Of a stretch of DNA of 22,770 nt, positions 7,853 through 15,795 are shown in pieces. The notes beneath the pieces were generated by a model. The model was not told the DNA's origin. It worked only from the letters and a program-made list of their open reading frames with translations, and did not search any database. The DNA is taken from assembly GCA_945787295.1 (NCBI GenBank), contig CALZHQ010000051.1:31319-54088 (forward strand), given 5' to 3'. The stretch comes from an uncultured Desulfuromonadales bacterium (GTDB lineage Bacteria > Desulfobacterota > Desulfuromonadia > Desulfuromonadales > Geopsychrobacteraceae). Positions within the stretch are counted from its first letter, which is position 1, and every line of letters begins with the position of its first letter. The position numbers and the translations under genes were made by a program.

Positions 7853-8799
7853 AAAAACTGCTCATCAGCATATTTCTGCTCTCTCTGGCCGCCTCCTGCC
7901 TGATCGGCTCGACAGCGATCAACCCCTTTGCCGCCTCGCCGGTGGAGCGGGACATCCTGCTCTCTCTGCGCCTGCCACGGGTGCTGTTTTCCGCGGTCAT
8001 CGGCGCCATGCTCGGTCTCTCCGGCAGCGTCTACCAGCTGACCCTGAAGAACCCGCTGGCCGACAGTTTCACCACCGGCGCCGCCAGCTCATCGGCATTG
8101 GGCGCGGTGCTGGCGATCGCCTTCGGCCTGCCATTGCCGCTGGTACCGATCTGCGCGCTGGCGACCGGGCTGATCGGGCTGATGACCGTCTACCGCCTGT
8201 CGAAAACCGGCGGGGTCATCAACCCGGTCACGATGATTCTGGCCGGGGTGGTGATGAACATCGTCGCTTCCTCGGTGATCAGTTTTGCCAAGTATTTCTT
8301 CGAGGACTCCCTCTCCTCGATCGTCTTCTGGCTGATGGGCGGTTTTTTCGTCGTCGACTGGGGCAAGCTGCTGTTCTGCACAGCAATGCTGGTGGTCGCT
8401 TACCTGCTGTTTGTCGGACGCGCCCTGCAACTGAACCTGTTGGCCCTCGATGAACACTCGGCCCAGAGCCTCGGCGTCAACGTCGATCGTTTGCGCACCC
8501 TCACCTTTATCGTTGCCACGGCGCTGGTGGCCGTCGCGGTCAGCCACACCGGCATCATCGGCTTCGTCGGACTGATCGTGCCACATGTTGCGCGCAGCCT
8601 GTTCGGCAGTGATATGCGCCACAACCTGTTCTTCTCCTCGCTGCTCGGCGCCCTGTTGCTGGTGCTGGCCGATGCCGCCTCACGCTCGATCATCCCCGGC
8701 GGTGCCGAACTGCCGGTCGGCATCATCACCGCCCTGCTCGGAGGCATCTTCTTCCTCTACCTGCTGCAGACCCGGCGTGAGAGGTTCTGGCATGGCTGA
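7849..8799 (+). CDS. FecCD/BtuC-family ABC importer permease
   Basis: Permease of a type II ABC importer for cobalamin, heme or siderophores. The 316-residue product is strongly hydrophobic. It has the family hallmarks LRLPRVL near the N-terminus, GAMLGLSGSVYQ followed by NPLAD, and GIIGFVGLIVPHVAR in the C-terminal third, where the loop contacts the ATPase. Placement in a cobalamin-riboswitch operon favours a corrinoid or corrinoid precursor as ligand over iron compounds. It overlaps the ABC-2 permease by four bases and the ATPase gene that follows by eight bases. I leave the btuC symbol off because substrate cannot be told from sequence alone. Confidence 0.92.
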   Translation: MKKLLISIFLLSLAASCLIGSTAINPFAASPVERDILLSLRLPRVLFSAVIGAMLGLSGSVYQLTLKNPLADSFTTGAASSSALGAVLAIAFGLPLPLVPICALATGLIGLMTVYRLSKTGGVINPVTMILAGVVMNIVASSVISFAKYFFEDSLSSIVFWLMGGFFVVDWGKLLFCTAMLVVAYLLFVGRALQLNLLALDEHSAQSLGVNVDRLRTLTFIVATALVAVAVSHTGIIGFVGLIVPHVARSLFGSDMRHNLFFSSLLGALLLVLADAASRSIIPGGAELPVGIITALLGGIFFLYLLQTRRERFWHG

Positions 8800-9529
8800 A
8801 TTGCGGGTCGAAAACCTGAAATTTTCCCGTGGCGACTTCCTGCTGCACCTGGACGACCTGACGATCGAACCGGGCGAAAAGGTCGCCATCCTCGGTGAAA
8901 ATGGCAGCGGCAAGAGCACCCTGCTACAACTGCTCTGCGGGGTGCTGCAGGGCAAAGGGAAAATCTCTTACGCCGGAAGAGATTTACCGAAAATTCCGGT
9001 CGCCGAACGGGCTCGGCTTTTTTCCTTGCTGCCACAATTTTCCGAAGTGATCTTCCCCTTCAGTGTCGAGGAGGTGGTCTTGTTCGGCCGCTTCCCGCAC
9101 GCCCAGGGCAACAGCTTCAGTGATGAAGATAAAAAGTTCAGCGAACAACAGCTGGCAAAACTCGACCTGCTGCAGCTGCGCGATCGGCAGTTCAACCAGC
9201 TGTCCGGTGGAGAAAAACGCAGAGTGATGCTGGCCCGGGTGCTCAACCAACAGGCACCGATCATCTACCTGGATGAACCGAACGCCAGCCTCGACATCCG
9301 CCATACGCTGGAGATATTTGAACTGTTGACCGGCCGCCCTGAAACCGTCATCTCGCCGGTACACGACATCAACCTGGCGGAGCGCTTCTTTGAGCGATTC
9401 CTGCTCCTGAAAGAGGGAAAGCTGCTGGCCGATGTTTCCCGCGACCAACTATCCCCGCAACTGTTAACGGAGACCTATGATGTCCAGGTTACTAGCGGCG
9501 CTGCTGCTTTTACTTTTCAGCACCAGTAG
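8792..9529 (+). CDS. FecE/BtuD-family ABC importer ATPase
   Basis: ATPase of the BtuCDF-like importer, 245 residues from the ATG at 8792. Walker A GENGSGKS is at 35-42, signature LSGGE at 137-141, Walker B IIYLDEP at 157-163, and H-loop H191 in SPVHDINLAE. The start is set by GAGAGG seven bases upstream and by the conserved MAELRVENL opening; the frame is open upstream, but that part only re-reads the permease gene. It overlaps the permease by eight bases, and its 3' end overlaps the binding-protein gene by about 50 bases. This indicates one polycistronic mRNA. Confidence 0.93.
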   Translation: MAELRVENLKFSRGDFLLHLDDLTIEPGEKVAILGENGSGKSTLLQLLCGVLQGKGKISYAGRDLPKIPVAERARLFSLLPQFSEVIFPFSVEEVVLFGRFPHAQGNSFSDEDKKFSEQQLAKLDLLQLRDRQFNQLSGGEKRRVMLARVLNQQAPIIYLDEPNASLDIRHTLEIFELLTGRPETVISPVHDINLAERFFERFLLLKEGKLLADVSRDQLSPQLLTETYDVQVTSGAAAFTFQHQ

Positions 9530-10259
9530 TTTTGCCGCCCAGCGGATCGTCGTGCTGGCTCCGGCGGCTGCCGATATTCTGGAAAAACTCGATGCGGCCG
9601 AACTGGTGGTCGGAAAAACCCGCAATGTGGTTGAATTTACCCAGGCAGAAAAAGTCGGTTCACATATCCGGCCAAATTTGGAGATCATCACCTCTTTGAA
9701 TCCTGATGTGCTGATAATTTCGTCCAACAAGTTCTTCTCCAAAGAGATGGCAACCAAGGTTGATGCCAAACTGTTCCACTACAGCCCCAACAGTCTGGAA
9801 GAGATTTTACAGCAGACCCGCAAGCTGGCGGTATTGATCGATCGAGAAGTACAGGCTCGGGTACTGATCGAAGCGCAACGCCAGAAGCTGAAAGAATTAC
9901 AGCCGCTCACAAGGGCCCCGCGGGTGATATACGAAATCACCGAAGCGCCGCTCACTATCGCCGGGACCGGCAACATTCTCGCCGACATCATCGAAACCGC
10001 CGGTGGTGAATTTGTCAGCGGCGGACAACGGAAAATGCTCCGTTTCAACCCGGAAGCAGTCCTGGCCCTGCAACCGGATATCTATATCTGGCAGGTCGGG
10101 CCGATGAACCAGCAGCCGACTCCACCACCGGAACGTGGCCAGTATCGACTGCTCAAGGCGGATTATCTGCAGGTCGACCAGCTGCAGTATTCGCGGGCCA
10201 ATACCCAGAGTTTTGACAATGTACTCACGCTGAACAGTTATTTCAGAGAAAGAAAATAG
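9477..10259 (+). CDS. BtuF/FecB-like periplasmic corrinoid/heme-binding protein
   Basis: Solute-binding component of the importer. The 260-residue product begins with a signal peptide (hydrophobic core then SSFAA, cleavage near residue 20). It then follows the TroA/BtuF pattern: a first lobe with RIVVLAPAAADILEKL, ETLN-like GKTRNVV and SLNPDVLIIS, a long connecting helix, and a second lobe with GGEFVSG and FNPEAVLALQPDIYIW. The length is a little below that of E. coli BtuF. Two consecutive ATGs at 9477 and 9480 follow ACGGAG; either could be used. The coding region overlaps the ATPase gene by 53 bases. The ligand is inferred to be a corrinoid or cobalt-containing precursor because of the riboswitch and the neighbouring cbiK and cbiL. 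Confidence 0.88.
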   Translation: MMSRLLAALLLLLFSTSSFAAQRIVVLAPAAADILEKLDAAELVVGKTRNVVEFTQAEKVGSHIRPNLEIITSLNPDVLIISSNKFFSKEMATKVDAKLFHYSPNSLEEILQQTRKLAVLIDREVQARVLIEAQRQKLKELQPLTRAPRVIYEITEAPLTIAGTGNILADIIETAGGEFVSGGQRKMLRFNPEAVLALQPDIYIWQVGPMNQQPTPPPERGQYRLLKADYLQVDQLQYSRANTQSFDNVLTLNSYFRERK

Positions 10260-10264
10260 CTCCT

Positions 10265-10993
10265 ATGCAAGCACAACCCGGACATTTTTACGCCGTCGGC
10301 ATCGGCCCCGGCGCCCCCGACCTGCTGACGATTCGCGCGATGCGGATCATCGAATCGGCCGACATCATCCTCACCCCGCAGGCCAAGGGAACCAACCGCT
10401 CGCTGGCTCTCAACGCCATCGCACCCTACCTGACAGCCCAAGAGGTGATGACGGTTAACTACCCGATGCAGCGGAACGGCAGCAACACCCGCGACCGCTG
10501 GAACGCTGTTGCCAACGAGGTCCTGGACAAGCTGCAACAAGCCAAGTCGGTGGTGATGATCACCATCGGCGATCCGCTGATTTTCGCCACCACCAGCTAC
10601 CTGCTCTACGGTTTGACCGACAGTCTTGCCAAAGAGAAGATCCACTTAGTCCCCGGCATCAGCGCCTTCCAGATCGGCGCCAGCCGCTTCCACGACCCGC
10701 TGACCCTGCAGGAAGACCGCCTGACCCTGATGTCGGCGACCGACTTACCTGCGGTTGAAAATGCTCTCGACCACTGTGAGACGCTCGTGCTTTACAAGGC
10801 AGCCGGGGTGATTAATCAGTTGCTGGAACTACTTCAAAGCCGTGACCTGCTCAGCTCGAGCAAACTGGTCAGTTGTGCTGAACAGGGGGATGGGGAGTTA
10901 TTGGTCGATAGCTTAGCGGATTGGACTCCGGGGGAATTGAATTATATGACGACGATGATTATTCGGATCGGCAATCGGGATTGGCGGGAATAA
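10265..10993 (+). CDS. cbiL: Cobalt-factor II (precorrin-2) C20-methyltransferase
   Basis: CbiL transfers a methyl group from S-adenosylmethionine to C20 of cobalt-factor II, the product of CbiK, giving cobalt-factor III in the cytoplasm. The 242-residue product shows the tetrapyrrole methylase signature: YAVGIGPGAPDLLTIRA at 9-25, the GDPLIF motif at 102-107 and VPGISAFQ at 129-136. Length matches CbiL/CobI. It has no signal peptide. The gene begins five bases after the binding-protein stop, with only a weak ribosome-binding site, suggesting coupling to upstream translation. CbiK and CbiL act consecutively in the pathway, yet here they are separated by two transporter modules. No other cbi genes are present in the window. 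Confidence 0.93.
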   Translation: MQAQPGHFYAVGIGPGAPDLLTIRAMRIIESADIILTPQAKGTNRSLALNAIAPYLTAQEVMTVNYPMQRNGSNTRDRWNAVANEVLDKLQQAKSVVMITIGDPLIFATTSYLLYGLTDSLAKEKIHLVPGISAFQIGASRFHDPLTLQEDRLTLMSATDLPAVENALDHCETLVLYKAAGVINQLLELLQSRDLLSSSKLVSCAEQGDGELLVDSLADWTPGELNYMTTMIIRIGNRDWRE

Positions 10994-11041
10994 TGGTTTA
11001 TTGTTAATCCCTCTTTTGAAACCTTATAACCAGCGGGTCGC

Positions 11042-11094
11042 GTCCAGCCGGTGTTGACTTTGCCTTTATCTCAGAGGGTGCGCTGTCCAGCCGG
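11042..11094 (+). repeat. Short direct repeat between cbiL and the cyclase gene
   Basis: GTCCAGCCGG occurs at 11042-11051 and again at 11085-11094, 43 bases apart, in the convergent gap after cbiL. Each copy is preceded by a similar G/T/C-rich stretch. I see no clear terminator hairpin here. The meaning is unknown. Confidence 0.35.
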
Positions 11095-11108
11095 CTTTGC
11101 GATACTTC

Positions 11109-12251
11109 TCAAGCCTCCAGAACGACACAATCACGCCCTTTCTGCTTGGCGCTGTAGAGTGCCTGATCAACCCGCTGAATCAAACTGTCGATGCTATCTT
11201 TTCGTCGTAACTGGGCCACCCCCAGGCTGATGGTAATCTGGCCGACACCGGGGAAAGCCTCTGCCTTAACGACGTGCCGGATCCGTTCTGCCAAGGGTCC
11301 GGCTTCATCGACCTGCGTTGCCGGCAACACAATCAGGAACTCTTCGCCACCCCAGCGGATCAGCATATCTCCCTGCCGAATCAGTTTGCGCACGATATCA
11401 CACAATTGCTTTAACACCTGATCACCGACACTGTGTCCATACTGATCATTGACCTGCTTGAACCGGTCGATATCAAACATGATCAACGAAAAAGGCAGCT
11501 TTCCGCGCATGACCTGCTGATGCTCGATGACCGCGACTTCATCGAATTTGCGGCGGTTGTAGGTATCCGTCAGGCTGTCGGTGACAGCCATCTGTTCAAC
11601 ATGGCGCAGCAGGGAATTCGACTGCACGACCAAATCACCAACTTCGTTCAGAGCATTATTCAACTCCTGGGTCCGCTCTTCCACTTTGGCTTCCAGCTGC
11701 CTGTTCGCCTCCAAAGCAGCTTGCTCCGCATGTTTGCGATGTTGATTTTCATCGCCGAGGCGGATCAGTAACCGGAGGAAGCGCATAAAAAACTGCATCA
11801 GAAAGTCGATCCGCTCTTGCGATACCACGGGGACCGCCTCCAAGGCCTTTAAATAGGCGGCCTCATCGTATCCGTATTCGGAAGCCTGACGTTGGAAGAA
11901 CTCAAGATCGGCAGGGGCATGGAGAAACTGTCCGAGATAAAACATGCCGAGCCGAGACTGGTTCAGAACGATTGGGAAGGCAACGACCTCCAAGCCATGC
12001 TGACAGGTCATGCTGACATAATCTGCCGATCCCAAACGGCGAAAGACTTCTCGGGTATTTTCCCGGCAGACTTCGCGACTGGCGGGATGTAAGCGATGAA
12101 AATCACTGCAGATCGATTGAAAACCGAAATCCACCAGCCAATTCCTGTGATTATCCTGAACGCCCAGGGGAACGCCGACGGCTTCATAAAAAAAACCCAT
12201 CAAATCCTGAAACTCTTGGATATCGACTAATTCCTGGAGGGTCTCGGACAT
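11109..12251 (-). CDS. PocR sensory domain diguanylate cyclase (GGEEF)
   Basis: Synthesises cyclic di-GMP from GTP in response to a ligand sensed by its PocR domain. With the ATG at 12249-12251 (AGGTGG upstream) the protein has 380 residues; 14 more codons are open upstream but lack a ribosome-binding site. Residues about 5-165 are a PocR domain with the conserved Cys/His pattern (ICSDFHRLH, REVC, MTCQHGLEVVAFPI). Residues 168-220 are a signalling coiled coil. Residues about 222-378 are the GGDEF domain, with FDIDRFKQVND at 259-269, an intact active site GGEEF at 301-305 and an RQGD inhibitory site at 292-295. Both the active and I-sites are complete, so an active, product-inhibited enzyme is expected. 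No transmembrane segment is seen. PocR is the domain of the activator of the Salmonella cob/pdu genes, so proximity to a cobalamin operon is suggestive. Confidence 0.93.
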   Translation of the reverse strand: MSETLQELVDIQEFQDLMGFFYEAVGVPLGVQDNHRNWLVDFGFQSICSDFHRLHPASREVCRENTREVFRRLGSADYVSMTCQHGLEVVAFPIVLNQSRLGMFYLGQFLHAPADLEFFQRQASEYGYDEAAYLKALEAVPVVSQERIDFLMQFFMRFLRLLIRLGDENQHRKHAEQAALEANRQLEAKVEERTQELNNALNEVGDLVVQSNSLLRHVEQMAVTDSLTDTYNRRKFDEVAVIEHQQVMRGKLPFSLIMFDIDRFKQVNDQYGHSVGDQVLKQLCDIVRKLIRQGDMLIRWGGEEFLIVLPATQVDEAGPLAERIRHVVKAEAFPGVGQITISLGVAQLRRKDSIDSLIQRVDQALYSAKQKGRDCVVLEA

Positions 12252-12451
12252 ATAACCACCTGGCAATGAACAACAGTCCTGCCTAAAAAACACGTAGATT
12301 CAGGGAAAAAGAAAAAAGTTCTTTAAAATTTATCATATAATACCGGATCAACAATCTTTAGACTCAACAAATGTTAACTCCATCAATACCAAGTTGCTGC
12401 TACAATATTAAAAAGATAACCCTTCTTTTGGGTCAGGGAGAGGAGCTTGCT

Positions 12452-13147
12452 ATGATCGACCTCTATTACTGGACAACCCCGAACGGCCATAAAATCACCA
12501 TCTTTCTTGAAGAAACGGCCTTGCCCTATCGGCTGATCCCCATAGACATCGGTCGGGGGGATCAATTCAAAGCAGAGTTTCTGCGCATCAGCCCGAACAA
12601 CAAGATTCCCGCAATCGTCGATCAGCAGCCAGCAGCTGACGGGGCACCGTTAAGCCTGTTCGAATCGGGGGCCATCCTGCTCTACCTGGCGGAAAAAACC
12701 GGTCGCTTCCTGCCGTCAGAAATCCATGAGCGCTATGAAGTCATTCAGTGGCTGATGTGGCAGATGGGCGGCCTGGGCCCGATGCTTGGTCAGAATCACC
12801 ATTTCAGCCTCTACGCCCCGGAACCGATCCCCTACGCCATCGATCGCTACCGTAAAGAGACCGACCGACTCTACGGGGTGCTGGACGACCTGCTGGCTGA
12901 CCGGGAGTTTGTCGCCGGCGACTATTCGATCGCCGACATGGCAATCTACCCCTGGATTGTGCCGCACCAAAAGCAGGGGCAGGACCTGGCCGACTCGCCG
13001 CACCTGCAACGCTGGTTCACTGCGATCGCTGAACGGCCGGCGGTGATCCGAGCGTACCAAAAGGCTAACGAGATCAATACCAGCCCCAGCGTCAACGAAC
13101 AGAGCAAAGCCATTCTGTTCGGTCAAAGCAGAAGACACCATCAATAA
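12452..13147 (+). CDS. yfcG: Glutathione transferase-like disulfide-bond oxidoreductase (YfcG type)
   Basis: A 231-residue Nu-class glutathione transferase homologue. The N-terminal thioredoxin-like domain opens MIDLYYWTTPNGHKITIFLEE. The T-P-N residues correspond to the active-site Thr/Asn of E. coli YfcG, which reduces disulfides using two bound glutathiones. ISPNNKIPAIVD, LFESGAILLYLAEKTG and the helical-domain GGLGPMLGQNHHF closely follow YfcG. The C-terminal helical domain ends with SPHLQRWF. The ATG at 12452 is preceded by GAGAGGAG; an upstream in-frame ATG at 12371 adds 27 non-conserved residues and is rejected. It is divergent from the cyclase gene and 12 bases from the solute-binding-protein gene downstream. 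A glutathione enzyme in an anaerobe hints at oxidative-stress defence. Confidence 0.9.
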   Translation: MIDLYYWTTPNGHKITIFLEETALPYRLIPIDIGRGDQFKAEFLRISPNNKIPAIVDQQPAADGAPLSLFESGAILLYLAEKTGRFLPSEIHERYEVIQWLMWQMGGLGPMLGQNHHFSLYAPEPIPYAIDRYRKETDRLYGVLDDLLADREFVAGDYSIADMAIYPWIVPHQKQGQDLADSPHLQRWFTAIAERPAVIRAYQKANEINTSPSVNEQSKAILFGQSRRHHQ

Positions 13148-13159
13148 TAAGGATAAACA

Positions 13160-13915
13160 ATGCGCCCCCTGCTCACAGTACTGATTTTCCTGCTGACCAC
13201 AATAAATGCCTCTGCGGCGTCACTGGACGACTTACTGCTGGTGACGGAAGAGTACCCGCCCCTCAACTTTAGCGAAGAGGATACCCGGCGCGGCATCGCC
13301 ACAGATTTCCTCGTCGCCATTCTCACCGCCGGCGGCTCCGAGCAGAGACACAAGGACATCGCCTCCATCTCCTGGGCGCGCGGTTACCAGTTGGCACGCA
13401 GCCGCCCCAATGTTCTGCTTTACAGCATGACCCGCAGCGAACAGCGTGAAGCGCTGTTCCACTGGATCGGCCCGATCCTGAACTCTGATATTGTCCTGCT
13501 GGCCCGCAAAGCAGACCGGATCGTCATCAACGATCCGCAACAGCTCAAGGGGGGGAAATTCAAAATCGGCGTCGTCCTGGATGACATTGGTCACCAACTG
13601 CTCAAAGAGCTGCAGGTCGATTCCCGTTCAATCTATCCGTCGAACCGGGGGAGCTACCTGCTGAAGACGCTGGCCGAAAATCGCGTCGACCTGATCGCCT
13701 ACGATTCCCTGGTCAGCCACTGGAACCTGATTCAACTCGGTTACGACCCTGCCGATTTTGAAGCCGTCTATGAACTGAAAAAGGCAGCCTACTATTTCAC
13801 AGTCAGTCTTAGAACCGCTCCGCAGCTCGTCACTCCCCTGCAGAATCAATTCGATCGTCTAAAACAGAGCGGTCGCCTGGATCAGATCATTAAAGGCTAC
13901 CTGCAACATGAATAA
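13160..13915 (+). CDS. Orphan family-3 periplasmic solute-binding protein
   Basis: A 251-residue secreted protein. The signal peptide runs to about residue 19 (hydrophobic core, then NASAAS). The remainder matches the bacterial extracellular solute-binding family 3: LLLVTEEYPPLNF, GIATDFLVAIL, WARGYQLA, YSMTRSEQRE, FHWIGPIL and, in the second lobe, the LAENRVDLIAYDS segment and KQSGRLDQIIKGY. No permease or ATPase for amino-acid uptake lies next to it, as is common for the stand-alone members found in many deltaproteobacteria. The ligand is unknown. The ATG is set by AAGGA upstream, and the gene is probably cotranscribed with the transferase gene. Confidence 0.85.
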   Translation: MRPLLTVLIFLLTTINASAASLDDLLLVTEEYPPLNFSEEDTRRGIATDFLVAILTAGGSEQRHKDIASISWARGYQLARSRPNVLLYSMTRSEQREALFHWIGPILNSDIVLLARKADRIVINDPQQLKGGKFKIGVVLDDIGHQLLKELQVDSRSIYPSNRGSYLLKTLAENRVDLIAYDSLVSHWNLIQLGYDPADFEAVYELKKAAYYFTVSLRTAPQLVTPLQNQFDRLKQSGRLDQIIKGYLQHE

Positions 13916-13999
13916 GCGGCTAAGAGATCTGCCACCGCTAATGCCGGCGAAGCACCCCTCCAGCCTTTGACACCAGGATAGTGTCTACGACAATTTAGC

Positions 14000-14027
14000 T
14001 TGACACGCTTTAAACGTTGTTTAAAAT
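14000..14027 (+). promoter_or_regulatory. Promoter with internal palindromic operator for the TetR gene
   Basis: TTGACA at 14000-14005 and TAAAAT at 14022-14027 are 16 bases apart. Between and overlapping them lies a perfect inverted repeat, TTTAAAC-GTT-GTTTAAA, at 14009-14025. A repressor bound there would block RNA polymerase, so autoregulation by the adjacent TetR protein is likely. The predicted transcript would begin almost at the ATG. Confidence 0.65.
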
Positions 14028-14035
14028 TTCGTTTT

Positions 14036-14692
14036 ATGTCTTCTCACACGCAGGATAATTTGAACGCTCGCGAGCGGATTCTGGCCTCGGCCGAGACGAT
14101 CTTCCTTCAGGACGGTTTCGACAGCACCAGCATCCGTGAGCTGACCGAAGCCGCCGGCGTCAATGTTGCGCTGGTCAACTATTATTTCGGCAGCAAACGC
14201 AACCTTTATCTCGAGGTCTTGAGGCGCAAGTTCTCAACCGCCGCCGCGCAGAAGTGTCAGGCCTTAGGCGAAAAACTGGCCGCGCAAACAGAACCTGACC
14301 TCCACCAGGTCATCAGCGCCTATGTCGAACTCTATCTCGGCAGCGACCAAAGCGCTCAGGCAACGCAGCAGTTTCTAAAACTGATCTCCCGCCATTTCTC
14401 TGAAGATGAGGATGCCATGGAGCTGCTGCTCGAAGAGCTGGTGATACCGATCCATCAATTGATGAAGCGCAGCATCAGGCAAATCGATCCACAACTGGAC
14501 AGCAATAAACTATCGCTCTGCATCGGCAGCATCACCGGGCAGATTTTCCATTTCCTTCGCTTCCCGCACGCCTTCAAGACCTTGGTCCAGTTACCGGAAA
14601 ACAAAATTCTGCGTGAAGAGATGGCGAAACATATTATTGAGTTTTCCCTCAAGGGCATACAAGAGGAGCACCCATGCGATTTAATACCTTAA
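14036..14692 (+). CDS. TetR/AcrR-family transcriptional regulator
   Basis: A 218-residue TetR-type repressor. The N-terminal HTH is clear: RERILASAETIFLQDGFDSTSIRELTEAAGVNVALVNYYFGSKRNLYLEVL, with the YYFGSK turn typical of the family. The C-terminal part resembles the CecR/YbiH (DUF1956-type) ligand domain, including a Phe-Leu-Lys-Leu-Ile-Ser-Arg segment; this sub-assignment is tentative. It probably controls the efflux genes that follow; its 3' end overlaps the membrane-fusion gene by 19 bases. The start is ambiguous. The ATG at 14036 is only about nine bases after the proposed -10 box and has no ribosome-binding site, so it might be leaderless; a TTG at 14060 follows AGGA and would shorten the protein by eight residues. 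Confidence 0.9.
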   Translation: MSSHTQDNLNARERILASAETIFLQDGFDSTSIRELTEAAGVNVALVNYYFGSKRNLYLEVLRRKFSTAAAQKCQALGEKLAAQTEPDLHQVISAYVELYLGSDQSAQATQQFLKLISRHFSEDEDAMELLLEELVIPIHQLMKRSIRQIDPQLDSNKLSLCIGSITGQIFHFLRFPHAFKTLVQLPENKILREEMAKHIIEFSLKGIQEEHPCDLIP

Positions 14693-15795
14693 CCAAACTA
14701 CTGGTTCTGCTGATGCTGCTGCTTCCCGCGCAGCTCCTGGCGGAAGAAGCCAAGCAACCACAAGGGCCACCACCGATGCTGGTTGAAGTTGCACAGGTTG
14801 TTCAGGGAGCGGCAGAACCGATGGTCGAGCTGGTCGGCAGCGTCCAGTATGCCCGCGTCTCAAGGGTTGCGGCCGAAGTGGCTGGAATTGTCGAACAGGT
14901 CCTGTTCAGCGAAGGGGCCCAGGTCAAAGCCGGTCAAGCGCTGGTCAAACTGCGCAGTGACCTGCTGCAGACCAGTGTAGATGGCACCCGCGCAAGCCAC
15001 GAGCAGGTGCTGATCGAGCTGGAGCGGGCGCGCAAAGATCTGCAACGGATCGCGGCCCTCTACGCAGAAAAATCGGTCGCCGAATCCCTCTACGACGAGA
15101 ATCACTACGGGGTGCTGGCCCTGGAAAAACGCGCGGCGGCCCTCAAGGCGACCCTCGACCGCCAACAGCTGGAACTGCAGAAGACCAGCATCCCCGCCCC
15201 CTTCAGCGGGCTGGTCCAGAGCAAACTGACCGAAAAAGGCGAATGGGTTTCAGCGGGTGGCCAGGTGGCGGTGGTTGCCGATGACCGCGCCCTGGAAGTT
15301 CACATTGATGTGCCGCAGAACCTGCTCGGCTACCTGCCGACCGGCAAACAACTGAGCGTGCGCTGCGCCGGCAAAACCTACGACGCCAGCTTTATCCACT
15401 TTATTCCCCGGGGGGATGTGGCCACGCGCACCTTTACCGTCAAATTGAAAATGCACCAGGCCAAAGGCCTGATCGAGGGGATGGAAGCCCACGCCCTGCT
15501 CCCGAATGGCCCCAAGCTGGAAGGCCTGCTGGTCCCGCGTGACGCGGTACTCAAACAGTACGGTCAGGACGTGATTTTTCTAGCCGTCGAAGAAACCGCC
15601 AAGATGGTCCCGGTCCAGGTCCAAGGCTACCAGGGGATGCAGGTTGCGATAGCCGGGCCGGGCATCGATGCCGGGGCGCAGCCGTTTCTCCATCCTCAAA
15701 CCAGTCACCATCCTCGCCGGAATCATCATGGTGCTGATGTTCGGCATCATCAGCCTGACCCGGCTGCCCTACCAGCTGAGCCCGACGGTGATTGA
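14674..15795 (+). CDS. RND efflux membrane-fusion protein, C-terminus apparently altered
   Basis: Periplasmic adaptor joining an RND pump to an outer-membrane channel. A signal peptide ends near LLAEE. The order is then beta-barrel strand, lipoyl half-motif (VAAEVAGIVEQVLFSEGAQVKAGQALVKL), alpha-hairpin to about residue 165, second lipoyl half (SIPAPFSGLVQSKLTEKGEWV), barrel domain and membrane-proximal domain. Homology is convincing up to GPGIDAGAQ near 15687. The last 36 residues are rich in His, Pro and Arg and are an out-of-frame reading of the RND gene. The normal ending of such proteins, a VV-GNERL-like segment plus a few residues, is missing, pointing to a deletion at this junction. 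The ATG at 14674 has GAGGAG upstream. Confidence 0.88.
   Translation: MRFNTLTKLLVLLMLLLPAQLLAEEAKQPQGPPPMLVEVAQVVQGAAEPMVELVGSVQYARVSRVAAEVAGIVEQVLFSEGAQVKAGQALVKLRSDLLQTSVDGTRASHEQVLIELERARKDLQRIAALYAEKSVAESLYDENHYGVLALEKRAAALKATLDRQQLELQKTSIPAPFSGLVQSKLTEKGEWVSAGGQVAVVADDRALEVHIDVPQNLLGYLPTGKQLSVRCAGKTYDASFIHFIPRGDVATRTFTVKLKMHQAKGLIEGMEAHALLPNGPKLEGLLVPRDAVLKQYGQDVIFLAVEETAKMVPVQVQGYQGMQVAIAGPGIDAGAQPFLHPQTSHHPRRNHHGADVRHHQPDPAALPAEPDGD

Noticed and set aside
14000..14035. TTG at 14000 as the start of the TetR protein
   Set aside because: That TTG is the beginning of a perfect TTGACA -35 box with a matching -10 box, so it is more likely promoter.
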